DNA from: an uncultured Muribaculaceae bacterium
GTDB taxonomy: Bacteria; Bacteroidota; Bacteroidia; Bacteroidales; Muribaculaceae
Assembly: GCA_910583525.1 (NCBI GenBank)
Contig: CAJTXL010000003.1
Coordinates: 1 to 64,000 of the forward strand
Length of the DNA stretch: 64,000 nt
Direction: 5' to 3'
In this document: positions 1 to 6,931 of the stretch, piece after piece
How positions within the stretch are numbered: position 1 is the first letter of the stretch
How the letters are laid out: every line of letters starts with the position of its first letter
Made by a program: the position numbers and the translations under genes
The notes under the pieces: generated by a model
Database searches by the model: none
Told to the model about the DNA's origin: nothing
The model's input: the letters and a program-made list of their open reading frames with translations, nothing else

Positions 1-391
1 GGTCGGCGTCGAGGATGAGGTAGACGCAGATGTCGCGGCCGCGGATGTGGTCGACCACGCGGCCCGAGGTGACGGATGCGTCTTTGGGCATGTGGGCCCG
101 GGCGAGTTCGCGTGCCCGGGCGCGGTTCGGCATGATGAGCGCCGTGGGGAGCTTGGGGTAGATTGCGGTGGCGAGGTAGCGGACGTAGTCGGCGAGGATG
201 ACGTTTATTCTGTCGCCGGGGCTGATGATGAGTGTGCGCAGGCCTGTGGGGGTGTGGTGGCGGCGGTACTCGAGGGCTTCGATGAGGCGTGCTTCGAGGC
301 GAGACAACGGGCGTCCGAGCCATCGCCTGAAACGGGCGACGTAGGGCCGGGGCGGTATGGGGTGGCGGCGTGTGTGCTGTAGGAGTCTCAT
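1..391 (-). CDS. Unknown protein, N-terminal part only (runs off the left edge)
   Basis: The first 130 codons of a minus-strand gene whose 3' part lies outside the window. I do not recognise the family. The opening is strongly basic (many Arg and His in residues 1-46). It is followed by short hydrophobic strand-like stretches (LRTLIISPGD at 51-60, TALIMPNR at 83-90, ICVYLILDAD at 121-130) separated by helix-like segments. This alternation suggests an alpha/beta fold, and the last stretch vaguely resembles a Walker B, but no Walker A is seen in the visible part. The start is the ATG at 391. A -7 box (TACCTTTG) ends only 7 bases upstream, so the transcript would be almost leaderless. Codon use is GC-rich, like the neighbours. 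The open frame and promoter are seen; the function is unknown. Confidence 0.6.
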   Translation of the reverse strand, partial: MRLLQHTRRHPIPPRPYVARFRRWLGRPLSRLEARLIEALEYRRHHTPTGLRTLIISPGDRINVILADYVRYLATAIYPKLPTALIMPNRARARELARAHMPKDASVTSGRVVDHIRGRDICVYLILDAD

Positions 392-398
392 CGTGGCG

Positions 399-406
399 CA
401 AAGGTA
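399..406 (-). promoter_or_regulatory. Bacteroidetes-type promoter -7 box (TACCTTTG) of the gene at the left edge
   Basis: Perfect match to the TAnnTTTG -7 consensus on the minus strand. It lies so close to the ATG at 391 that the expected transcription start falls at or within a few bases of the start codon. Confidence 0.6.
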
Positions 407-681
407 GTATCGCCTTTTTGTTTGCGGTTGTGGAAATTCCCCTATCTTGGAAAATAATACAGAAGTACAAAAGGGTCAAAAGTTTATTTTGGGACAGGAG
501 TACAGGAGGAACAGGAGTTTTTTTGTGGGTAAGGTGTTTAAGGTCTCTAAGTTTTTTTAGGGACTTTAAGGTCGTCTTTAAAAGTATCAGAGCCACAGAG
601 CGGCACAATAACAACAGCCCATACTATTGCGGTTATCTCCCGGCGGCAAAAGAATACACAGACAAAGGGCAATTGGGGTTG

Positions 682-689
682 TATCTTTG
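682..689 (+). promoter_or_regulatory. Promoter -7 box (TATCTTTG) of the small unknown gene at 714
   Basis: TAnnTTTG match with a TTG element about 20 bases upstream (near 673). The predicted start, about 7 bases downstream, lies after the possible TTG start codon region, which supports the ATG at 714 as the true start. Confidence 0.65.
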
Positions 690-713
690 CAACGCTAATT
701 GTTGTTTGATGAT

Positions 714-1130
714 ATGAAACAAGTTTATACCTATTTTATCGAAATTGCCCCCATAATAGATGCGGCGGCAGCTTATACCTCTCGCCCTGAGTTCGCCGCA
801 AAGTCGAGAAAGGGGACTTCGCTTAAACGGCATCTTCGACAGGCCGCCAACAGGGTCATGACGCGGTTGACGCCACTTGATGCGTGTGTACAAATCATGC
901 GTCGGCAGAGCGGCGACGTGATTGAGTTAAAGCTCACTCTACCCGTTTTCCCTACGGGGTGGGTATGGTTCGGCACTGATGTGGCTTGCGCCATAGCCGC
1001 AGAAGTGCTTGCGTCGAGCTATGCAAAAAGCGACATCGAACTGTCGGCGTCGTTCAGCAAGGCTGCCGACGAAATATGCTCGCTGATGTTTGAGGCCATA
1101 TCACGTCCGCAGCTCGGCGACGCGGCCTGA
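714..1130 (+). CDS. Unknown small soluble protein
   Basis: 138 residues from ATG 714 (MKQVYTYFIE). A TTG at 699 would add five residues but lies too close to the promoter at 682-689. I do not recognise the family. There is no signal peptide or membrane segment. The centre has a basic helix-like part (about residues 30-55), then a strand pair (VIELKLTLPVF and GWVWFGTDV), then an Ala/Ser-rich helical C-terminus. It stands alone with its own promoter and converges on the porin gene, whose stop codon begins 8 bases after this stop. The arrangement fits a small cytosolic protein, but no role can be inferred. Confidence 0.65.
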   Translation: MKQVYTYFIEIAPIIDAAAAYTSRPEFAAKSRKGTSLKRHLRQAANRVMTRLTPLDACVQIMRRQSGDVIELKLTLPVFPTGWVWFGTDVACAIAAEVLASSYAKSDIELSASFSKAADEICSLMFEAISRPQLGDAA

Positions 1131-1138
1131 CAAGGTTG

Positions 1139-3154
1139 TCAGTTGGCAAAATCGACCGAAAGGCCGAGCTGGAAACGTGCCGGATTGAGCGGATAGTAGG
1201 GCACCGAGAAATAGTTGCTACCGCCGAACAGCCCTTTGTTGGCGTGCGAATACATGACATAGAACCGCACCCGGCTCAATTTCATATTGGCATATGCGTT
1301 GCAGAAGGGGTAGTTGCCTATAAGCATGTCGCGCTGGTTGACAAAGCTTGCCAAAGCGGGCTGATAGGCAGGGGCATAGTAGCGCGTATAGTAGTCGCAG
1401 TCGATGCCGAGCTGCACTTTGAGCGTGGCGACCCTGAAGAGAAGGTATAGGTTGGAGTACACAGCCAGCTTGGGCAAGGGGAGCACGGCCTCGTCGGTGC
1501 TTGTCTGATAGGTTATTTTATTGTCCCAATGCAGAATGCCCAATTTCAAATTCTGTCTCAGCGACAGTGACAGCACCTGCACGGAGCCGCCATTCTGCGC
1601 CGGGAGCCCTTTGGCGTTGAAATACAGCATGTTCTGTATATTGGAGAACGAAGCCCTGAAGTGCGTGCCGCTACGGCCAAGGTCGAACTCGCCGCCGAAC
1701 TCAACGGTGCGCTGCTTTCCGAAATCGTTTTTCCATATAAAATGGTTGGAAAGGTACTGCTGCATCAGGAACGGAGCGCTTTCGTTGCGGAACGCTCCGA
1801 AGGCACGCACGCTAAGGCTGTCGCCAAGAAAGCGGAAGCGCGTCGACACATTTCCGTCGACTTTCACCTCACCGGCGGCATCACCGAGGAAGCCCAACTC
1901 GGCCGTGGCTTCATAGCGCAACAGGGCCCCACGCTGCTTGGTGAGCTGCGCCCCGACCCAGGCAAGCTGACGCGTAGTATGCGAACTGAAAGGGCCTATG
2001 CCATCGGGGAACGGAGTGAGGTCGAGACCTGTTTTGTCGAGGGTGTCGGGCGTGAACTCATAGCGGCGCAGCTGATGGGTGACATATGCGGCGAGGCCGA
2101 ATTTGGCATATTTATGGAAGCCTTCGAGGAGCGATACGCCGAGCGTATTTGTCAAGGACCAATAGGCGGTGCGGTCGCGCGTGAACTCGGGGTTCAGATA
2201 GGTGTTGTCGAAGAACTCTGCGGTTTCCTTGGGCGTGTAGTCGAGGAAATAGTGTTTGTCGGCATTGTAGCGCAGGGTGTATATGAATGACGACACGGGT
2301 ATGTAGGTGCGCCGCGTGGTGGTGTCGTCGACGGCTTCTTCGTGCCAATAGCCTACCTTATATCGGTTGTTGACATAAAGCTCCTGTCCGCGCAGCCTTG
2401 TGTGGGCGTCGTTGAGCTTTGTCGGTATCGATTTAGGGTCGACCGAGGTGACGCCGCCCTGCAGCTCGGCCGGGTCGGTTATATAGAGCATGTCGGTGAT
2501 GCCGCCATTCTCTTTGTTGAGGAGATTATAGTGGTTGTAATACGCCTGCATCTCGTAGCGGTCGCCGAGATAAGAGCCTGACAGCCCCCATGAAAGGTCT
2601 TTTGTGGCCTGGTTGTTGTAGCAGCCTTTAGAGTAAAGATAGTCGAGCATGGCTCCGACCTGCGCCTTTGCATTGATGTTGCCCGAAAAGGTCGCTTTGA
2701 GGCGTTCCTGTGCATTTTCACGGCCTCCGGCGGTGTTGAACGACACAACGGTCATAGGTATGCGCGTGTTGTAGAAGCGCATCTTGTCGTGCGTCGGCAT
2801 CCAATGCGCGAGGGCATCACGGAAAAAGAAGTCGCTCATAGGCTCACGCTCATGGTAGAGCATGTTCATGCCTTCGGCGCCGAGGTTTCCCGTGGTGGCC
2901 CAAGCGTCGCTCACCATCGAGGGGATTGAACGGCGCGAGTAGTTCTCGAACATCGTATCCATCGGCGCCGGTTCTCTCAGACCAAGGGGCGAAAGAAGCT
3001 TCCAGGCGTACGAGGGCGCTATGGCCGGCTTCTTCTTGCTTCCGGTCGGGGCTGAGCGCATGGCCTGTTGGGCCTGCAGGGGCAAACCCGACACCGGCAG
3101 GAGAAGGCACAGCAGCAGGCAGAGATATATCTTTGAGTATTTCGTCAGTTTCAT
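1139..3154 (-). CDS. Putative outer-membrane porin (Porin_10 type)
   Basis: 671 residues with an N-terminal signal peptide (MKLTKY, then an LCLLLCLLLP core, cleavage near residue 28). The rest alternates short amphipathic strands rich in Tyr, Phe, Arg and Gly with polar turns, as in an outer-membrane beta barrel. The proximal segment DAWATTGNLGAEGMN and the later LDYLYSKGCYNNQ resemble the Bacteroidetes 'putative porin' family PF14121. The protein ends in a hydrophobic strand (FQLGLSVDFAN), typical of barrels assembled by BAM. The start chosen is ATG 3154; an upstream TTG (3166) would overlap the promoter box at 3164-3171. Function is inferred as a general or substrate-specific pore. It is divergent from the solute-binding-protein gene at 3217. 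Confidence 0.8.
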   Translation of the reverse strand: MKLTKYSKIYLCLLLCLLLPVSGLPLQAQQAMRSAPTGSKKKPAIAPSYAWKLLSPLGLREPAPMDTMFENYSRRSIPSMVSDAWATTGNLGAEGMNMLYHEREPMSDFFFRDALAHWMPTHDKMRFYNTRIPMTVVSFNTAGGRENAQERLKATFSGNINAKAQVGAMLDYLYSKGCYNNQATKDLSWGLSGSYLGDRYEMQAYYNHYNLLNKENGGITDMLYITDPAELQGGVTSVDPKSIPTKLNDAHTRLRGQELYVNNRYKVGYWHEEAVDDTTTRRTYIPVSSFIYTLRYNADKHYFLDYTPKETAEFFDNTYLNPEFTRDRTAYWSLTNTLGVSLLEGFHKYAKFGLAAYVTHQLRRYEFTPDTLDKTGLDLTPFPDGIGPFSSHTTRQLAWVGAQLTKQRGALLRYEATAELGFLGDAAGEVKVDGNVSTRFRFLGDSLSVRAFGAFRNESAPFLMQQYLSNHFIWKNDFGKQRTVEFGGEFDLGRSGTHFRASFSNIQNMLYFNAKGLPAQNGGSVQVLSLSLRQNLKLGILHWDNKITYQTSTDEAVLPLPKLAVYSNLYLLFRVATLKVQLGIDCDYYTRYYAPAYQPALASFVNQRDMLIGNYPFCNAYANMKLSRVRFYVMYSHANKGLFGGSNYFSVPYYPLNPARFQLGLSVDFAN

Positions 3155-3163
3155 TTGCAGCGA

Positions 3164-3171
3164 CAAAGATA
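3164..3171 (-). promoter_or_regulatory. Promoter -7 box (TATCTTTG) of the porin gene
   Basis: TAnnTTTG match; only 9 bases separate the box from the ATG at 3154, so the leader is expected to be just a few nucleotides long. Confidence 0.65.
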
Positions 3172-3216
3172 GTCATTTTCGGCCAACTATCGCGGTTTGA
3201 CAGACGTTTTATTATC

Positions 3217-4038
3217 ATGAAGACATCAAAAGCACACGGGCGCGTGCCCGTCATTATAGCGATAGCAATCATCGTGCTCGGCGGCATAGGGATGGCGCGG
3301 AGATGCGCCCACGGAAGCTCTAAGCTCGCAAACGAGTATGTCAAACCGGGCGGCGACACTCTTGCCGTGGCAATAGAGATGAGTCCGCTCACCTACTTCT
3401 TGAGCCACGACACTGCCGAGGGTTTCGATTACCAGATACTTCGCGACATAACAAGCGAACATGGCATTGTGGCCGATTTTTATCCTGTAGCAAACCTCGA
3501 CGATGCTTTTTTAGGACTTTACCAACACCGCTACGACATGATTGTGGGTTCGTTGCCGTCGACCAACGCTCTGAAGAAATATTTTCCGCTTACCGAGGCC
3601 GTATATCTCGACAAGCAGGTTCTCGTACAACGCCGCGACAGCGCCGGAGGCCGGGGGCCGATAAGCTCTCAGGAACAGCTCCTTAAAGACACGGTATGGG
3701 TAGCGGAAGGCTCTCCGAACCTGACCCGACTGCGGAACATGTCGCACGAACTCGGCGAAACGATATATGTCAGAACCGACCCGGCGTATTCGTCGGAACA
3801 TCTTGCCATACTGACAGCCTTGGGCGAGGTAAAGCAGGCGGTCGTGAACGAAGCCATCGCATCCAAGATTGCGCCGGACTACCCGAACCTCGACATCGAA
3901 ACCCCGATTTCATTGACACAATTCCAATGCTGGGCCGTTGCACCGGGCGACAGCACACTGCTCGACTCTCTCAACAAATGGCTCTATGAGTTCAAGTCCA
4001 CGGCGCGCTACCACGAACTGGTGAAGAAGTATCTTTAG
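3217..4038 (+). CDS. Membrane-anchored solute-binding protein (SBP_bac_3 type)
   Basis: 273 residues. The N-terminus has a single hydrophobic segment (VIIAIAIIVLGGIGMA, residues about 11-26) that is a signal anchor or uncleaved signal. It is followed by a type-II periplasmic binding fold as in amino-acid-binding proteins and the N-terminal module of lytic transglycosylase MltF. Visible hallmarks are FDYQILRDITSEHG (lobe 1), YDMIVGSLPSTNALKKYF (ligand-site region), LLKDTVWVAEGSPNLTRL (hinge) and a C-terminal helix ending HELVKKYL. No transglycosylase domain and no ABC-transporter genes follow, so it may be an orphan receptor or a sensor-like binding protein. The frame stays open upstream to 2926, but that part overlaps the porin gene and promoter. 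The stop overlaps the lrgB stop by four bases (convergent). Confidence 0.8.
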   Translation: MKTSKAHGRVPVIIAIAIIVLGGIGMARRCAHGSSKLANEYVKPGGDTLAVAIEMSPLTYFLSHDTAEGFDYQILRDITSEHGIVADFYPVANLDDAFLGLYQHRYDMIVGSLPSTNALKKYFPLTEAVYLDKQVLVQRRDSAGGRGPISSQEQLLKDTVWVAEGSPNLTRLRNMSHELGETIYVRTDPAYSSEHLAILTALGEVKQAVVNEAIASKIAPDYPNLDIETPISLTQFQCWAVAPGDSTLLDSLNKWLYEFKSTARYHELVKKYL

Positions 4039-4733
4039 AAGCTGTATCCCATCAGCCTGAGGATAAAAGGCGCGAGGGCCGATGTCAGCAAGCCGTTCAG
4101 CGTTAGACCAAGCGAGGAGAAAGCCCCATATCTGTCGCTTCGCTCTATCGCTGCCGACGTTCCGACGGCATGTGCGGCAGTGCCCATCGACAAACCTGCC
4201 GCTATCGGGCTTTTGACACGGGCAAGGCTCACAATCTTGAAGCCCGTCATACCGCCGAATATGCCGGTGCACACCACCACGGCTGCCGTCAACGAAGGGA
4301 TTCCACCGATAGCGCCGGATATCTCCATTGCAATAGGCGTAGTCACCGCCTTCGGAGCAAGCGACATCACAATCTCCTTTGAGGCTCCAAGCATCTCGGC
4401 CACGAGCACCACCGACACCACCCCGGCAACACATCCGGCCATCTCCGCCACGAGCAACGGCACCATCTGTTTCTTGATAGCCTCAAGCTGTCGGTAAAGC
4501 GGAACACCAAGAGCAACGACAGCCGGCTTTAGCCAAAAATCGATGTACTCGCCGCCACGGCTGTAAGTGTCATAGTCAATATCCATGAATGTGAGAAATA
4601 CGACCATCACAGCGATTGACAGCAATATAGGATTAAGCAGCCTCAACCCTGTGCGTCGCTGCACATACTGCGCCCCGACAAACGTTACAAACGTCATCGC
4701 GATTAGAAAGAATTTGTTGCAGAAGAAATCCAT
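4035..4733 (-). CDS. lrgB: LrgB/CidB-family membrane protein
   Basis: 232 residues, almost entirely hydrophobic, with about six or seven membrane segments. Family marks are VALGVPLYRQLEAIKK and SLAPKAVTTPIAMEISGAIGG, the best conserved stretch of the LrgB/YohK family, followed by GMTGFKIVSLARVKSPIAAGLSMGTAAHAVGT. LrgB works with LrgA in a holin/antiholin-like system linked to murein hydrolase release and, in some bacteria and in plants, to transport of glycolate, pyruvate or similar acids. Which applies here cannot be told from sequence. It lies 7 bases after the lrgA homologue, so the two are almost certainly co-transcribed. Confidence 0.9.
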   Translation of the reverse strand: MDFFCNKFFLIAMTFVTFVGAQYVQRRTGLRLLNPILLSIAVMVVFLTFMDIDYDTYSRGGEYIDFWLKPAVVALGVPLYRQLEAIKKQMVPLLVAEMAGCVAGVVSVVLVAEMLGASKEIVMSLAPKAVTTPIAMEISGAIGGIPSLTAAVVVCTGIFGGMTGFKIVSLARVKSPIAAGLSMGTAAHAVGTSAAIERSDRYGAFSSLGLTLNGLLTSALAPFILRLMGYSF

Positions 4734-4740
4734 ATTCCTA

Positions 4741-5103
4741 TCAGTCAGCGCGTCTCAGACGCAATAAATGAGGATGACGCATCCATTGGTGCACACGCCC
4801 GGTAACGATGAGTATTACTATGGTGCTCACAACCGAAGCACCTACAATTGGAAGCCACTGATTCGCCACGAGGCCAAGGCATCGCATAATGCCGATGCCT
4901 GCCGGCACGAAGAAAAAGCCAAGGTTATGCACCAGAAAATCGGCAAATTTATCGACTTGCGACAGTTTGACGATACCGCATTTAAGCGCCGCAGCCAATG
5001 CCAACATCCCGATTATGCTCGAAGGCACAGGTACGCCCGTAAGCATTACAACGAGTTCTCCCAACGCAAGAAACGTGAACAAAACTCCACATTGAAGTAT
5101 CAT
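4741..5103 (-). CDS. lrgA: LrgA/CidA-family holin-like membrane protein
   Basis: 120 residues with four hydrophobic segments and the family motif PVPSSIIGMLALAAALKCG, followed by LVHNLGFFFVPAGIGIM. The frame stays open 13 codons further upstream (to 5142), but that extension contains the promoter box at 5130-5137. The ATG at 5103 (MILQCGV) is therefore the start. Together with lrgB it forms the classic two-gene lrgAB/cidAB unit. The LrgA partner is thought to form oligomeric membrane pores. The usual adjacent regulator (LytTR or LysR type) is absent here. Confidence 0.88.
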   Translation of the reverse strand: MILQCGVLFTFLALGELVVMLTGVPVPSSIIGMLALAAALKCGIVKLSQVDKFADFLVHNLGFFFVPAGIGIMRCLGLVANQWLPIVGASVVSTIVILIVTGRVHQWMRHPHLLRLRRAD

Positions 5104-5129
5104 AATTCCTAACAATCTTTTACCGGGTG

Positions 5130-5137
5130 CAAAGGTA
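5130..5137 (-). promoter_or_regulatory. Promoter -7 box (TACCTTTG) of lrgAB
   Basis: Perfect TAnnTTTG match on the minus strand, 26 bases upstream of the lrgA ATG at 5103. It fixes the start choice for lrgA. Confidence 0.7.
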
Positions 5138-5191
5138 CGCAATAGCTACATAAGTGCAATGTTTTTTGTTGTCTTATTTAGGAAAAATGAG

Positions 5192-5199
5192 TAACTTCG
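5192..5199 (+). promoter_or_regulatory. Probable promoter -7 box (TAACTTCG) upstream of the 167-bp element
   Basis: One-mismatch TAnnTTTG box followed by C. The repeat element begins exactly 15 bases after that C (at 5216). The same spacing is found upstream of pyrH. Confidence 0.5.
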
Positions 5200-5215
5200 C
5201 AATACATTTCAAACT

Positions 5216-5382
5216 TAAGTATGTGTACGAAATTATTTAATGTATCGCCTCATAAATTCTGCGGCGAACTTACGCGTCCGGCTTCAGTTGCAATGGAACC
5301 CCATTGCGCCATCAGCCGAACTCAAAATTTCATCCACATACTTTATAATACAATACGATAAATAATTTCGCACACATACTTA
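5216..5382 (+). repeat. 167-bp element with terminal inverted repeats, copy 1 (5' leader of the 5'-nucleotidase gene)
   Basis: Starts TAAGTATGTG and ends CACATACTTA. The outer 23 bases form an inverted repeat with one mismatch, and TA dinucleotides close both ends, as expected for TA-targeting (IS630/mariner-like) MITEs. The centre can fold into a nested hairpin (GCAATGG pairing with CCATTGC inside a CGGCT/AGCCG stem). A second copy at 39598-39764 differs at three positions only. The element carries a 46-codon open frame, but all three differences change an amino acid, so it is probably not a conserved peptide. The right repeat contains TAATTTCG at 5363-5370, a possible outward promoter. The element ends 7 bases before the ATG at 5390. 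Confidence 0.85.
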
Positions 5383-5389
5383 TATATTG

Positions 5390-6928
5390 ATGAAACTGAA
5401 AAGCACAATAGTGGCACTGGCGGCAGCCATATGGCTATGCGGATGCGCCGACAAGACCGCAGAGAGCAACAAACTCGTAATATTACACACCAACGACACT
5501 CACTCGCAGATAGAGCCGGGCGAAGACGGCCTCGGCGGTGTGATGCGCCGCAAAGCCGTGATAGACAGCATAAGAGCGGCGGAACCGAATGTGCTCCTGG
5601 TCGATGCCGGCGACGCCGTTCAGGGTACTTTGTATTTCTACCTCTACGGCGGAAAGGTCGAGCAGGAAGTGATGAACATCCTGGGAGTGGACGCCCGTAT
5701 CCTCGGGAACCACGAGTTTGACAACGGCATAGACTCGCTTGCAGCAGTGCTGAAGCTGTCGGATTCGCAGAAGATAGCCACAAACTACAAACTCGACAAC
5801 ACGCCTATGGCAGGGATGTTCGAGCCGTACACAATAAAAGAATACGGCGGAAAACGCATCGGCATAATAGGCATCAACCTCGACCCGACGGGCATCATCA
5901 CCAAAGGGAACTACGACGGGCTTGAGTTCCTGCCCATTGTGGCTACCGCAAACCTCACGGCAGAAAAACTCAAAAAGGAAGAGGGCGTCGATGCCGTCGT
6001 CGCCATTTCGCACATAGGCTACAATCCTGCCGGGCTGATAGGCGACTCCGTACTTGCCACAAACTCACGCAACATCGACATCATTATAGGCGGCCACTCG
6101 CACGACACTATCGACCCGACCACGCCTAAAGGCGCGGCACGCTCAAGGCTGACCAATCTCGACGGCGAAGAGGTGTTAGTGGTACAGACCGGCAAGGCCG
6201 GGCGCCGTCTCGGCAAAATAGAACTGAACCTCGACAGCCTCGGCATAGGAGGCAGGCCGAAATACGAGCTTATCACAGTGGACAAGCGCTTCGACGGCTA
6301 TAAGGACCCGGCTTTGGCAAAGACGATAGCCCAATATTCGGCCGGCGTGGATTCGCTCATGCATCTGTGGGTGGGCGAAAGTCCTAAAGAGCTTAAAGCC
6401 GGCGGCACCGAACTGCTCAACTATTTCACCGACTTCATATTCAAGGCCGGAAATGCAATAGCCCCCGGCGTAGACCTCGCCATAGCCAACAAAGGGGGGC
6501 TGCGTGCCGACATCCCGGCCGGCAAGTTCTCGAAAGGGCACGTAATCAACATGATACCTTTTGCCAACTACGTAACCGTTATCGACCTGAAAGGGAGCGA
6601 CCTGCTCGACATATTCAACGTTATGGCCATGACCGACGGAAACGGCATCAGCAAAAACGTCAAGGCAACCTACACCAAAGACGGCGACAAAGCTAAGGCA
6701 ACAAAAGTGCTTGTCGACGGAAAAGCAATCGACCCGAACAGGACATACCGCGTGGCGACCATCGACTATCTTGCCAAAGGTGGCGACTACATGAGCGCCT
6801 TCACGCGAGGGAAAACAGTCGCACAAAGCCGGGAGCCGCTCTATGACGTCCTGCTCGACGAACTGTCGAAAAACAAAAAGCCGGTGGGAGGTGACTCCGT
6901 AAACCGTTGGGCTCTTGAACAGAAATAA
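5390..6928 (+). CDS. 5'-nucleotidase / UshA-like metallophosphoesterase lipoprotein
   Basis: 512 residues. The N-terminus is a lipoprotein signal (AAAIWLCGC, lipid Cys near residue 19), so the enzyme faces the periplasm or the cell surface. Metallophosphoesterase motifs are in order: HTNDTHSQ (about 32-39), DAGDAVQGT, GNHEFDNG and IIGGHSHD. The C-terminal 5'-nucleotidase domain has IANKGGLRADI and the late Gly-Asp-Tyr motif (KGGDYM). It releases nucleosides and phosphate from extracellular nucleotides (family knowledge); exact substrates are unknown. The start is ATG 5390, with a TTG at 5387 as a less likely alternative. Its leader consists largely of a 167-bp repeat element shared with pyrH. 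The GH3 fusion gene follows after three bases, so the two form an operon. Confidence 0.9.
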   Translation: MKLKSTIVALAAAIWLCGCADKTAESNKLVILHTNDTHSQIEPGEDGLGGVMRRKAVIDSIRAAEPNVLLVDAGDAVQGTLYFYLYGGKVEQEVMNILGVDARILGNHEFDNGIDSLAAVLKLSDSQKIATNYKLDNTPMAGMFEPYTIKEYGGKRIGIIGINLDPTGIITKGNYDGLEFLPIVATANLTAEKLKKEEGVDAVVAISHIGYNPAGLIGDSVLATNSRNIDIIIGGHSHDTIDPTTPKGAARSRLTNLDGEEVLVVQTGKAGRRLGKIELNLDSLGIGGRPKYELITVDKRFDGYKDPALAKTIAQYSAGVDSLMHLWVGESPKELKAGGTELLNYFTDFIFKAGNAIAPGVDLAIANKGGLRADIPAGKFSKGHVINMIPFANYVTVIDLKGSDLLDIFNVMAMTDGNGISKNVKATYTKDGDKAKATKVLVDGKAIDPNRTYRVATIDYLAKGGDYMSAFTRGKTVAQSREPLYDVLLDELSKNKKPVGGDSVNRWALEQK

Positions 6929-6931
6929 ACC

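Larger units (their letters stand above)
392..713. other. AT-rich intergenic region with two opposing promoters and a hairpin
   Basis: A divergent spacer of 322 bases. It holds the minus-strand promoter at 399-406 and the plus-strand promoter at 682-689. Between them, 538-569 can fold into a hairpin of 13 pairs (two of them G-U) around a T-rich loop. At about 490-520 there is a purine-rich run with the repeated motif ACAGGAG. No coding sequence is convincing here; the open frame through 370-717 has atypical composition. Confidence 0.5.

Noticed and set aside
370..717. A 115-codon frame in the AT-rich spacer at the left
   Set aside because: Odd residue composition, crosses two promoters, no homology recognised.
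2926..3216. Upstream extension of the solute-binding protein gene
   Set aside because: It would overlap the porin coding start and promoter; the ATG at 3217 is directly followed by a signal-anchor.
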